Virus record (IMG/VR): IMGVR_UViG_3300035220_000374 | Location: 1-22,375 of that record | Reading direction: 5' to 3' (one strand) | Length of the DNA stretch: 22,375 nucleotides | DNA from: a virus | Shown here: positions 16,001 to 22,352 of the stretch, in pieces | How the letters are laid out: every line of letters starts with the position of its first letter | How positions within the stretch are numbered: position 1 is the stretch's first letter | Notes under the pieces: generated by a model | The model's input: only the letters and a program-made list of their open reading frames with translations | The model's database searches: none | Told to the model about the DNA's origin: nothing | Program-made: the position numbers and the translations under genes

Positions 16001-17404
16001 ATGGCTATAACGTTTAGAGAGACAAAAGGAAGTCCGCTTACACACATAGAATTAGATCAGAATTTTAAAGAATTCTTTTTTAGCTCATCCTATATTGGTG
16101 AACCAGCAAGACCATATGGAGTAACTTTATTTCAAAGTAAATCTCTAAATAGCGGTACAGATATATACTTTCCACAAGCAATCGGAAATAACTATCAGAT
16201 ACAAATAAAATCTGGCTCTAGTAATGTATCCTCCTCGTTCTTAACCGGGTCTAGTAATTTTCAATTTGATTACAATAGCAACCACTTATCAATTTCAGGA
16301 TCAGGACAATTATCAGGAGATCTAGTAATACTAGGAACAGTAACAGCACAGGAATTTAAATCAGAATTAGTAAGTTCTTCTATTCTATTTGATTCTGGAT
16401 CATCTCTATTCGGAAACACACCTGACGATACACATACCTTTACAGGTAGTGTTAGGGTTTCAAATGGTATAACAGGGTCCCTTCTCTCTACCAATGGAGT
16501 TTTATCTAGTTCTGCACAAATTGCAACAGATATATCAGGATCATCAACATCTTTAAGCTCGTCCATTGCCGCTGATATTGCAACTAATACAGCAACTGAC
16601 ACAGCTACATCTTCATCTTTAGCATCCAGAACAACTACGAACGAATCTTCTATATCTACTAATGTTAGTAATATTACATCACTAACTGCACAAACTTCAT
16701 CATATTTATCAAACACTACTGATACACTGACGGGTAATTTAACTGTTACCGGTACTGTAGTGGCACAAGAATTTAACACAGAATATATAACATCATCAGT
16801 AATATTTGAATCTGGTTCAACAGCATTTGGTAACTCATCTGATGATACACATACATTTACTGGGTCGGTTAATATATCAGGAAGTACTACGGTACAGAAT
16901 CTACAAGCTGGTGTAATTAATGCAACAACTATTAATGCAACTGTGTCCGGTAGTATTGACCAAGCAACTACAGCATCCTTTGCTACAACAGCTTCAACGG
17001 TTAACTTCAATGGAGGATTAACAACAACCTCAGATGTACAGTTTGATAGTTTAGGAGTAGGAGCAGCAGCAACAGGTACAACAGGAGACATAGTAGCAAC
17101 TGGAGATATCACAGCATACTATTCTTCTGACGAAAGACTGAAGGACAACATTACTCCTTTAAGTAATGCAATAGATAAAATAAATCAAATAGGAGGATAT
17201 GAATTTGATTGGAATAGTCATTCTAGCCATAACGGCCATGATATTGGTGTTATCGCTCAAGAAATCGAAAAAGTGCTGCCAGAGGTAGTAACTAAAAGAG
17301 ATAATGGTTACAAGGCAGTACGTTATGATAAAATCGTCGCGTTATTAATAAGTGCTATTAAAGAGCAGCAGTTACAAATAGATGAGCTCAAATTAAAGCT
17401 CTAG
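16001..17404 (+). CDS. Long tail fibre with internal duplication and self-cleaving S74 chaperone
   Basis: This 467-aa protein begins ITFRETKGSPLTHIELDQNF (3-22) then FFFSSSY, the same docking motif as the previous gene. The shaft is Ser/Thr/Gly-rich and holds two copies of a 43-residue module (112-154 and 251-293; conserved AQEF, SGS-FGN, DDTHTFTGSV), separated by a Thr/Ser/Ala helix-prone stretch (about 185-235) like a trimeric coiled-coil shaft. The C-terminal 92 residues are an S74 chaperone: SDERLKDN (376-383), YEFDW, IGVIAQEIEKVLPEVV, and a final leucine-rich coiled coil. S376 and K381 are the expected dyad, so cleavage after S375 should release it. This fibre would be the longer receptor-binding partner of the shorter fibre upstream. 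Confidence 0.85.
   Translation: MAITFRETKGSPLTHIELDQNFKEFFFSSSYIGEPARPYGVTLFQSKSLNSGTDIYFPQAIGNNYQIQIKSGSSNVSSSFLTGSSNFQFDYNSNHLSISGSGQLSGDLVILGTVTAQEFKSELVSSSILFDSGSSLFGNTPDDTHTFTGSVRVSNGITGSLLSTNGVLSSSAQIATDISGSSTSLSSSIAADIATNTATDTATSSSLASRTTTNESSISTNVSNITSLTAQTSSYLSNTTDTLTGNLTVTGTVVAQEFNTEYITSSVIFESGSTAFGNSSDDTHTFTGSVNISGSTTVQNLQAGVINATTINATVSGSIDQATTASFATTASTVNFNGGLTTTSDVQFDSLGVGAAATGTTGDIVATGDITAYYSSDERLKDNITPLSNAIDKINQIGGYEFDWNSHSSHNGHDIGVIAQEIEKVLPEVVTKRDNGYKAVRYDKIVALLISAIKEQQLQIDELKLKL
16334..16462 (+). repeat. Fibre shaft module, copy 1
   Basis: This encodes residues 112-154 (GTVTAQEF ... FGNTPDDTHTFTGSVRVS). It is repeated at 16751-16879 with the same length (43 codons). The AQEF and DDTHTFTGSV parts are best conserved. 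Confidence 0.8.
16751..16879 (+). repeat. Fibre shaft module, copy 2
   Basis: This encodes residues 251-293 (GTVVAQEF ... FGNSSDDTHTFTGSVNIS), in frame with copy 1 and 417 bases further on. The spacing is an exact number of codons (139). Confidence 0.8.
17126..17143 (+). other. S74 autocleavage motif SDERLK in the second fibre gene
   Basis: These codons encode S376-D-E-R-L-K381. The motif is identical to that of the first fibre although the codons differ (AGA CTG AAG against AGA TTA AAA), so the protein rather than the DNA is conserved. Confidence 0.75.
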
Positions 17405-17422
17405 CGACAGAAACTAATATAT

Positions 17423-17917
17423 ATGGAAATGACGAACCCTACCTGGACATACCAAGGTAGATACTTCAACGATATATCAGACTTCCCAGAAGGCACTTAC
17501 GGATTTATATATGAGGTTTTTCATAAACCCTCAGGTCTTAAGTACCTTGGAAAGAAAGTATTGCGATTCGAAAGAAATAAGAGGTTAGGAAAAAGAGCAT
17601 TAGAAGCTCTTAAAGAAGAAAGAAAAGCAAAAGGTATCGGAGGACGTACCCCACTTAAGCAGAAAGTAGTAACTGAATCTGATTGGAAGGAGTACTACGG
17701 TTCCCATCCAAAGATCAAGCAGCTAGTAAAAGATTCAAACGACTTAAGAGCCGATTTTGAAAAAAAAATATTAGATTTAGTTCCAAATAAGAAGCTTCTA
17801 ACATATTATGAGTGCAAACACCTATTTATTAATGACGTCCTTGAGACTTATAGTCATCAATACATCAACGATAACATACTAGGTAAATTTTATAGAAAAG
17901 ACTTTAACAATGATTAG
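17423..17917 (+). CDS. GIY-YIG-like endonuclease
   Basis: This 164-aa protein shows a diverged GIY-YIG nuclease core: GFIYEVFHKPSGLKYLGKK (27-45) supplies the GIY (FIY) and YIG (YLG) strands. A basic segment with RNKRLGKRALEAL follows, then ESDWKEYYGS (85-94), and TYYECKHLF (127-135) where E130 would be the metal-binding glutamate. NDNILGKFYRKDF (149-161) closes the domain. Such free-standing nucleases in T4-like phages are often homing enzymes of the Seg type, but related proteins are widely kept in marine T4-like phages and may be ordinary phage genes. No second DNA-binding domain is evident. Two in-frame ATGs (17423 and 17429) are possible; the first is chosen for its extra two codons only. 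The 3' end overlaps the next gene by eight bases. Confidence 0.7.
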   Translation: MEMTNPTWTYQGRYFNDISDFPEGTYGFIYEVFHKPSGLKYLGKKVLRFERNKRLGKRALEALKEERKAKGIGGRTPLKQKVVTESDWKEYYGSHPKIKQLVKDSNDLRADFEKKILDLVPNKKLLTYYECKHLFINDVLETYSHQYINDNILGKFYRKDFNND

Positions 17918-18698
17918 AATAAAAGAACTTATCGGATACCCATCACTACAGTACCACGTAGACAATGATCTCTCTTTACATGAGAATGTCTACCGTTATA
18001 ACTCTGATGCCTTTATACAATTATTTGCTGAAGCAAGAGACGCTTGGAGAGACGGTTACATTACGTTAAACGAGGAAGATGAAAAACTCTTAGAAACAAC
18101 AGATATAGGGGAATATGGAGATTATAATGGAATGAAAGTTCCTTTAGATCTACCCATGATGTCTTCTGGAAAAGCCAATCCTCTTTTTGAAATAGGGTGT
18201 ATGATCGATAATATGATTGAAAATGAAGATACTATTGATGAAGCAGCTTCTATAGATGAAATGATTGACTACGATCTAATTAAAGAGCTAGTTGAATCAA
18301 TTGGTGGCACTATCAATATGGAAAACTTTAGAAAAGCTGTAACAATACAAAACGAATCATTTGACTATAATGGATTTGAAATGTTAAAAGCTTCTGTGGA
18401 CTATATGAATGAATTAGAGTACCAAGGAAAAAAGGTTGCTCTTAATAAACCTAAAAGAGGTGGAAGTAAAAAATTCTACGTCTACGTTAAGTCAAAGAAA
18501 GGAAATGTAAAAAAAGTATCTTTTGGAGATACTGGTCTTTCAGTCAAGTTTAAACAGAAAGGTGCAAGAGCATCATTTGCAGCACGCCATAAATGTGCTA
18601 CTAAGAAAGACAAAACTAAAGCAGGGTACTGGTCCTGTAATATTGGCCGCTACTGGAAATCTTTAGGAGGCTCAGCTAACTTTTCAGGCTACTGGTAA
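17910..18698 (+). CDS. Conserved marine-phage protein with Cys/His/Lys-rich C-terminal module
   Basis: This 262-aa protein has two parts. The N-terminal about 165 residues are acidic and helical. The C-terminal part is basic, with LNKPKRGGSKKFYVYVKSKK (178-197), VSFGDTGLSVK (203-213), ARASFAARHKCATKKDKTKA (219-238) and GYWSCNIGRYWKSLGG (239-254), ending SGYW. C229 and C243 with H227 could bind a metal. I recall the 'SFAARH-C...KKDKT..GYW-C' module from many marine T4-like phages as a domain of unknown function. The strong N/C charge contrast suggests that the tail binds nucleic acid. It sits in a cluster of small genes after the nuclease and before the zinc-ribbon microprotein. Confidence 0.7.
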   Translation: MIRIKELIGYPSLQYHVDNDLSLHENVYRYNSDAFIQLFAEARDAWRDGYITLNEEDEKLLETTDIGEYGDYNGMKVPLDLPMMSSGKANPLFEIGCMIDNMIENEDTIDEAASIDEMIDYDLIKELVESIGGTINMENFRKAVTIQNESFDYNGFEMLKASVDYMNELEYQGKKVALNKPKRGGSKKFYVYVKSKKGNVKKVSFGDTGLSVKFKQKGARASFAARHKCATKKDKTKAGYWSCNIGRYWKSLGGSANFSGYW

Positions 18699-18700
18699 AA

Positions 18701-18802
18701 ATGACCTTATGTAGAGCTTGTGGTATTGCATTAATTTTCGTATCTTCTAATCAGAACGGACTTTATTACAAATGCCCAAATTGCAGCAATGTTACCATAT
18801 AA
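18701..18802 (+). CDS. Zinc-ribbon microprotein (33 aa)
   Basis: This short gene encodes 33 residues beginning MTLCRACGIALIF and ending YYKCPNCSNVTI. Two CxxC knuckles (C4/C7 and C25/C28) separated by 17 residues form a classic zinc-ribbon. It starts two bases after the upstream stop and overlaps the next gene by 14 bases, in another frame, which is the packing seen for real genes throughout this window. The role is unknown; zinc ribbons of this size often bind RNA, DNA or a protein partner such as RNA polymerase. The four well-placed cysteines make chance unlikely. Confidence 0.7.
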   Translation: MTLCRACGIALIFVSSNQNGLYYKCPNCSNVTI

Positions 18803-19052
18803 CGAACATATAGTAGACGACTATACCTTAAGAGAGTTCTCTCAAGATACTCCTACATTTGAATTTGTATGGCATAGAGATAGAGAAGATCGAATAGTTC
18901 AAGCTACACATGATACAGATTGGTTATTTCAATTAGATAATGAGTTACCACAAGGATTATCAGAAAACAAACTATTTATACCCAAAGAGACATATCACCG
19001 TTTAATAAAAGGAACTGGTGATTTAGTTATTAAAATATGGCACAAGGATTAA
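18789..19052 (+). CDS. Cupin-like small protein
   Basis: This 87-aa protein carries WHRDREDRIVQA (28-39), TDWLFQLDNELPQGL (43-57) and LFIPKETYHRLIKG (62-75). The last part fits cupin motif 2 (P65, H70 five residues on), with E67 in place of the usual Gly. H29 and D31 stand where motif 1 has its histidines. It would be a single minimal cupin barrel. I recall proteins with the same HRDREDR and 'IP-ET-HR' pattern in other marine T4-like phages, labelled hypothetical. Cupins bind metals, sugars or small acids; the ligand is unknown here. It overlaps the zinc-ribbon gene by 14 bases and the following basic gene by 16. Confidence 0.65.
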   Translation: MLPYNEHIVDDYTLREFSQDTPTFEFVWHRDREDRIVQATHDTDWLFQLDNELPQGLSENKLFIPKETYHRLIKGTGDLVIKIWHKD

Positions 19053-19174
19053 CTTTAGGTAGCTACGCAGGTGGCACTAAAAAAAAGAGACCAGGCATAC
19101 ATGCTAAGTCTAAAACATCAAAGCTGAAAAATAGTAAACACTATCAGAAAGCTTATAGAGGACAAGGAAAATGA
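19037..19174 (+). CDS. Very basic small protein (45 aa)
   Basis: This gene encodes 45 residues, MAQGLTLGSYAGG then TKKKRPGIHAKSKTSKLKNS (14-33) and HYQKAYRGQGK at the end. About a third of the residues are Lys, Arg or His and there is almost no acid. The 'KRPG-HAK-K-SK-K-SK-Y-K-YRGQG' pattern is familiar from short proteins in many marine T4-like phages, which argues that it is real. It overlaps the upstream gene by 16 bases and joins the next by ATGA. It probably binds nucleic acid; whether it is packaged in the head or acts on ribosomes or DNA in the cell is unknown. Confidence 0.75.
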   Translation: MAQGLTLGSYAGGTKKKRPGIHAKSKTSKLKNSKHYQKAYRGQGK

Positions 19175-19488
19175 AATTAAGTCAAATTATATTAGAAGAC
19201 GATCACTGGAGTAAGTTTACAGCTAAATCTCAAGAAATTGAAAATGAGATGAAAGACGTATACAACCGTGATGATATTCGAGTTTCAATTATACAACACT
19301 CTAATGGTGATAAAGCTATGGGAAAAGTTACTATTGTAACCCCAGACCAATTACTACCATCAGAGTATCAAAATATGAGAAATTACCTAGAGGCTAAAGA
19401 CTACGAGGTTACTGGCGGTATGAATTTTGCGGAAACTGACGATGATCGTCGAGTGTACCCTGACATTAAATTTGAATTTGAAATATGA
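19171..19488 (+). CDS. Small protein with candidate capsid-targeting N-terminus (MKLSQIILE)
   Basis: This 105-aa acidic alpha/beta protein has no known domain. Its first nine residues, MKLSQIILE, match the next gene (MKLSKIILE) and the last gene in the window (MKLSTLIL, cut off). In T4, internal head proteins carry a short N-terminal capsid-targeting peptide (MKTYQEFIAE) cut by the gp21 prohead protease after an (I/L)-x-E site. Here I7-L8-E9 gives the same type of site, so this may be packaged and ejected into the host; this is inference. Unlike most starts in the window, it is preceded by AAGGA, a weak Shine-Dalgarno sequence. The remainder has YQNMRNYLEAKDYEVTGGMN and a charged C-terminus ending FEFEI. 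Confidence 0.7.
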   Translation: MKLSQIILEDDHWSKFTAKSQEIENEMKDVYNRDDIRVSIIQHSNGDKAMGKVTIVTPDQLLPSEYQNMRNYLEAKDYEVTGGMNFAETDDDRRVYPDIKFEFEI

Positions 19489-19679
19489 AACTATCTAAAA
19501 TCATATTAGAAAATAAAGAGGTAATAGAAAAAACTCAATTAGAATTTACTTCTTCAGACATCGATAAGTTAACTGAAGCAATTACTTCTAAACTAGAAGA
19601 ATATTTAGACACAGGTAATCAAGAACTGATAAGAAAATCAGTTGCTTCTGCTATTAACGAAATAGTTTCTAAAGACTAA
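19485..19679 (+). CDS. Small helical protein with candidate capsid-targeting N-terminus (MKLSKIILE)
   Basis: This 64-aa protein starts MKLSKIILENKE, differing from the preceding gene only at residue 5 over the first nine. After the possible I-L-E cleavage site it is a short, almost wholly helical charged protein (FTSSDIDKLTEAITSKLEEY, then LIRKSVASAINEIVSKD). The two genes overlap by four bases (ATGA). Sequence after residue 9 is unrelated, so the shared start acts as a tag on different cargo and is not a sign of whole-gene duplication. Function is unknown. Confidence 0.7.
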   Translation: MKLSKIILENKEVIEKTQLEFTSSDIDKLTEAITSKLEEYLDTGNQELIRKSVASAINEIVSKD

Positions 19680-19734
19680 GTTGGTTATTAAGTAAAAAGT
19701 TCTTATCTTATTAATTAAGAAACGGACTGGTTTT
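19680..19734. other. Intergenic gap before the primase
   Basis: This 55-base AT-rich gap is the longest inside the gene run. It contains a weak five-base stem (TCTTA-TTAAT-TAAGA) and ends CGGACTGGTTTT before the ATG. No TATAAATA octamer is present. It may separate the small-gene block from the replication genes, but I cannot call a promoter or terminator. Confidence 0.3.
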
Positions 19735-20658
19735 ATGGATTATACTTTCCTTTTAGGATCCATTGAGAATATTTTAGGTAAGAGTAATAAGAGAGCAAGA
19801 GATAACTATGCTTTTCATTGCCCATTTTGCAATCATCGCAAACCTAAACTAGAGATCAATATGCACACAACCGAAGAAGGTAAAAACTTCTGGGAATGTT
19901 GGGTATGTCAAACTAGAGGACAGTCTATAAGGTCCCTACTCAAGCAATTAAATACTCCAAAAGATAAAGCATCCGAAATACTTAAGTACTTACCGAAAGG
20001 TTCTTATAAAGAGTACACTGGACTATCTATAGTAGAGATACCCAAAGAATTTCAACCTCTATATTTAGCATCATCAGAATCTTATGTAGCTAATATGGTT
20101 AAAAAATACCTATATGAACGAGGACTTAACGATAATGATTTTATTAAATATGGCGTTGGATACGCAACAACTGGTGCATATGGAGGACGAGTTATTATCC
20201 CAAGTTATTCTGAATCCAATCAACTCAACTTTTTTGTTGCAAGAACATATGATGGAAATTATTTTAAGTACAAAAACCCCGAAACTTCCAAAGACATAAT
20301 ATTTTTTGAAAATTTAATTAACTGGAACCAACCTATTATATTATGTGAGGGTGTGTTTGATGCTATGTCTATTAGGAGAAATGCAGTTCCTATACTTGGA
20401 AAAAGTATTTCAACCTCACTTTATAAGAAAATAATTACTAGCAAAGTAAAAGATATATACGTAGCATTGGATACTGATGCACGTGATAGAGCACTCGAAA
20501 TAGGAGAAAAATTTTTAAACCAAGGTAAAAGAGTCTTTCTAGTAGACTTACCAGACAAAGATCCATCTGAAATGGGATTTAGGGCTTTTACCGAACATAT
20601 TCAAACAGCAGAAGAGTTAGACCTACCAGGGATAATGATGCACAAACTCAACCTATGA
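19735..20658 (+). CDS. gp61: DNA primase (T4 gp61/DnaG-type)
   Basis: This 307-aa protein has an N-terminal zinc-binding domain with HCPFCNH (28-34) and ECWVC (54-58), the four cysteines C29, C32, C55 and C58 being the likely ligands. A TOPRIM catalytic core follows: ILCEGVFDAMS (202-212) with E205, and VALDTDARDRA (243-253) with D246 and D248, then LPDKDPSEMG (272-281). It makes RNA primers for lagging-strand synthesis and works with the gp41-type helicase (not in this window). T4 gp61 is 342 aa, so the size fits. The C-terminal helicase-contact domain seems short. It overlaps the nuclease gene by four bases (ATGA), pointing to a shared role in DNA replication. Confidence 0.88.
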   Translation: MDYTFLLGSIENILGKSNKRARDNYAFHCPFCNHRKPKLEINMHTTEEGKNFWECWVCQTRGQSIRSLLKQLNTPKDKASEILKYLPKGSYKEYTGLSIVEIPKEFQPLYLASSESYVANMVKKYLYERGLNDNDFIKYGVGYATTGAYGGRVIIPSYSESNQLNFFVARTYDGNYFKYKNPETSKDIIFFENLINWNQPIILCEGVFDAMSIRRNAVPILGKSISTSLYKKIITSKVKDIYVALDTDARDRALEIGEKFLNQGKRVFLVDLPDKDPSEMGFRAFTEHIQTAEELDLPGIMMHKLNL

Positions 20659-21437
20659 TTAAACAAGGTATGAACATTCTCGAACAAAACGAGAAAAAAA
20701 GATTAGACTTCAACCCAGACTTAAAGCAAATAAATTTTCTGGACCGAAGAGTATACAAGAGAGGCGAAGGAGTATTTTACCCGTCCGTAACTACAATACT
20801 CCAATATATGCCCAAGAATAAGTTCTTCGAATCATGGATGAAGGACGTTGGGCATAACGCTGATCTTATTATGCGCAGAGCAGGTAAGCAAGGTACACAG
20901 GTGCATGAAGCAGCTGAGAAGTTGGTCTTAGGTGAAGAAGTCTCCTGGATGGATAATTACGGCAATGCAAAGTACTCTCAAATAGTATGGGAGATGATTT
21001 TAAAGTTTGCTGACTTTTGGAAAACTCATAAACCAGAACTTATATATGCTGAAGACTTTGTTTGGTCGGACGAACATAAGTATGCAGGAACAGCTGATTT
21101 AGTAGTTAAAATGAATGATGAAGTTTGGCTATTAGATATTAAAACATCAAACAGTGTACATAAATCATTTGATCTTCAATTAGCTTCATATGCTAAAGCC
21201 TTAGAAGAGTCTAAAGGTATTAAAATACAACGTACAGGTATAATTTGGTTGAAAGCACAATCAAGAGGTCCTTCAAAACAGAAGAATGTAATACAAGGTA
21301 AAGGATGGAAAGTATTACAGATAGATGATATAGAAGAGAATTTTGAATTATTTAAGATGATATACAAATTGTATTCTCTTGAGAACCCTAATACAGAACC
21401 TATTTATAATAGCTACCCTACTACAATAAAACTATAG
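20655..21437 (+). CDS. PD-(D/E)XK exonuclease (RecB/Cas4-like)
   Basis: This 260-aa protein shows the RecB-family nuclease motifs: GTQVHEAAEKL (80-90) with H84; AEDFVW (132-137) with E133; YAGTADLVV (143-151) with D148; WLLDIKTS (158-165) with D161 and K163; and DLQLASYAKA (173-182) with Q175. These are the metal-binding and catalytic residues of such exonucleases. It lacks helicase motifs and any four-cysteine iron-sulphur cluster like that of Cas4 or AddB. The ATGA overlap with the primase gene ties it to replication or recombination; host DNA breakdown is another option. A second ATG six codons in (MNILEQ) is a possible alternative start. Confidence 0.85.
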   Translation: MIKQGMNILEQNEKKRLDFNPDLKQINFLDRRVYKRGEGVFYPSVTTILQYMPKNKFFESWMKDVGHNADLIMRRAGKQGTQVHEAAEKLVLGEEVSWMDNYGNAKYSQIVWEMILKFADFWKTHKPELIYAEDFVWSDEHKYAGTADLVVKMNDEVWLLDIKTSNSVHKSFDLQLASYAKALEESKGIKIQRTGIIWLKAQSRGPSKQKNVIQGKGWKVLQIDDIEENFELFKMIYKLYSLENPNTEPIYNSYPTTIKL

Positions 21438-21440
21438 AGT

Positions 21441-22352
21441 ATGAAGAAATTATTACTAACCTTAACAGTGCTTATCTTAATAGGCTGTTCTACTTTTAAA
21501 CTCTCAACTCATAATTATGATCCTATATACGGACCATCAGGAAATAAAATTGAAGTAGATATAATTAGCACACAGTGGGATTTAAACAGCAAGTTACAAA
21601 ATGATTTTCAGTTTAGGTACGATTTTGCCCAATATGCAATGAATCAACCCTACGGATGGTACTTTCAGCACAGAACATTTAATAACTTCAGGTGGAATAG
21701 AATTAATCCTTACTCCACCTATGATATGTACTTCAATAGAGGTAATTTTTGGATGGATTGGGCATTTGGATTTCCTTTTAATAATAGTTGGAATAATTTC
21801 GGCTGGAGTAACTGGGGCTTTAATAATTGGAATAATAACTACTATGGTTATAATATGTGGGGATACAACACTGGAGTAAATAATTTTCACTGGCAAAATA
21901 GAAATAGAGATAATAGAAGGGTGTCTTATAGCGCAGGTAGGAGAGGCTCTAATACTATTAATAGAAATCCAATTAAAAGTAATACAACTAAAAATAATGG
22001 AATTACTATTAGAACTAATGTTCCTAGAAATCCTAGAACTAGTACTGCTGGGAATACATTAAATATTGATAATGCAGTAGAAATTATAAGAAAAGAAAAT
22101 AAAAGAAGACAAATTAGAGTATATACAAACCCTAATAATATACCTAATGTAATTATTAGAGGGAATAGAAATAACAACAATATAAGTAAACCAGTTATAC
22201 CAAATAGAGGTTCATGGAGATCTAATAGTAATCCTAGACCTGTTATTAGAAGCAATAGTCCTATAAGAAGTAACACATCAACATCTAATTCACCTAGAAG
22301 TAGTTCAAGCAGAAGTAATAACAAAGGTGGAAGAGGCAATATTAATAACTAA
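21441..22352 (+). CDS. Phage-encoded lipoprotein, Asn/aromatic-rich
   Basis: This 303-aa protein starts MKKLLLTLTVLILIGC, a type II (lipoprotein) signal with lipobox LIGC, so C16 should be lipidated and the protein held in a membrane, most likely the outer one. Residues 17-70 form a mixed domain (YDPIYGPSGNKIEVDIISTQ). Residues 71-152 are dense in Trp, Tyr, Phe, Asn and Gly (for example GWSNWGFNNWNNNYYGYNMW). Residues 153-303 are a basic low-complexity Asn/Arg/Ser/Pro tail, probably disordered. No homologue with known function is recognised. Phage lipoproteins often block receptors against superinfection (as T5 Llp does), but acquisition from a host surface-protein gene or a virion role is possible. 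It lies three bases after the nuclease gene and overlaps the next ATG by one base. Confidence 0.7.
   Translation: MKKLLLTLTVLILIGCSTFKLSTHNYDPIYGPSGNKIEVDIISTQWDLNSKLQNDFQFRYDFAQYAMNQPYGWYFQHRTFNNFRWNRINPYSTYDMYFNRGNFWMDWAFGFPFNNSWNNFGWSNWGFNNWNNNYYGYNMWGYNTGVNNFHWQNRNRDNRRVSYSAGRRGSNTINRNPIKSNTTKNNGITIRTNVPRNPRTSTAGNTLNIDNAVEIIRKENKRRQIRVYTNPNNIPNVIIRGNRNNNNISKPVIPNRGSWRSNSNPRPVIRSNSPIRSNTSTSNSPRSSSSRSNNKGGRGNINN

Noticed and set aside
16270-17112. Long minus-strand open frame (280 aa, Val/Ala/Asp-rich) opposite the long fibre
   Set aside because: The plus strand carries a clear S74 fibre. The reverse frame is a by-product of Ser/Thr/Ala-rich codons.
19690-19725. Stem-loop before the primase as a transcription terminator
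   Set aside because: The stem is five A/T-rich pairs with a competing alternative and no U-tract directly after it.
20655-21437. Cas4 nuclease
   Set aside because: RecB-type catalytic motifs are present, but the cysteines for a Cas4 iron-sulphur cluster are missing and there is no CRISPR context.
21926-22339. Long minus-strand open frame (137 aa, Leu/Ile-rich) opposite the lipoprotein tail
   Set aside because: It is the mirror of the Asn/Arg/Ser repeats read backwards. Composition is extreme and no neighbour runs on that strand.
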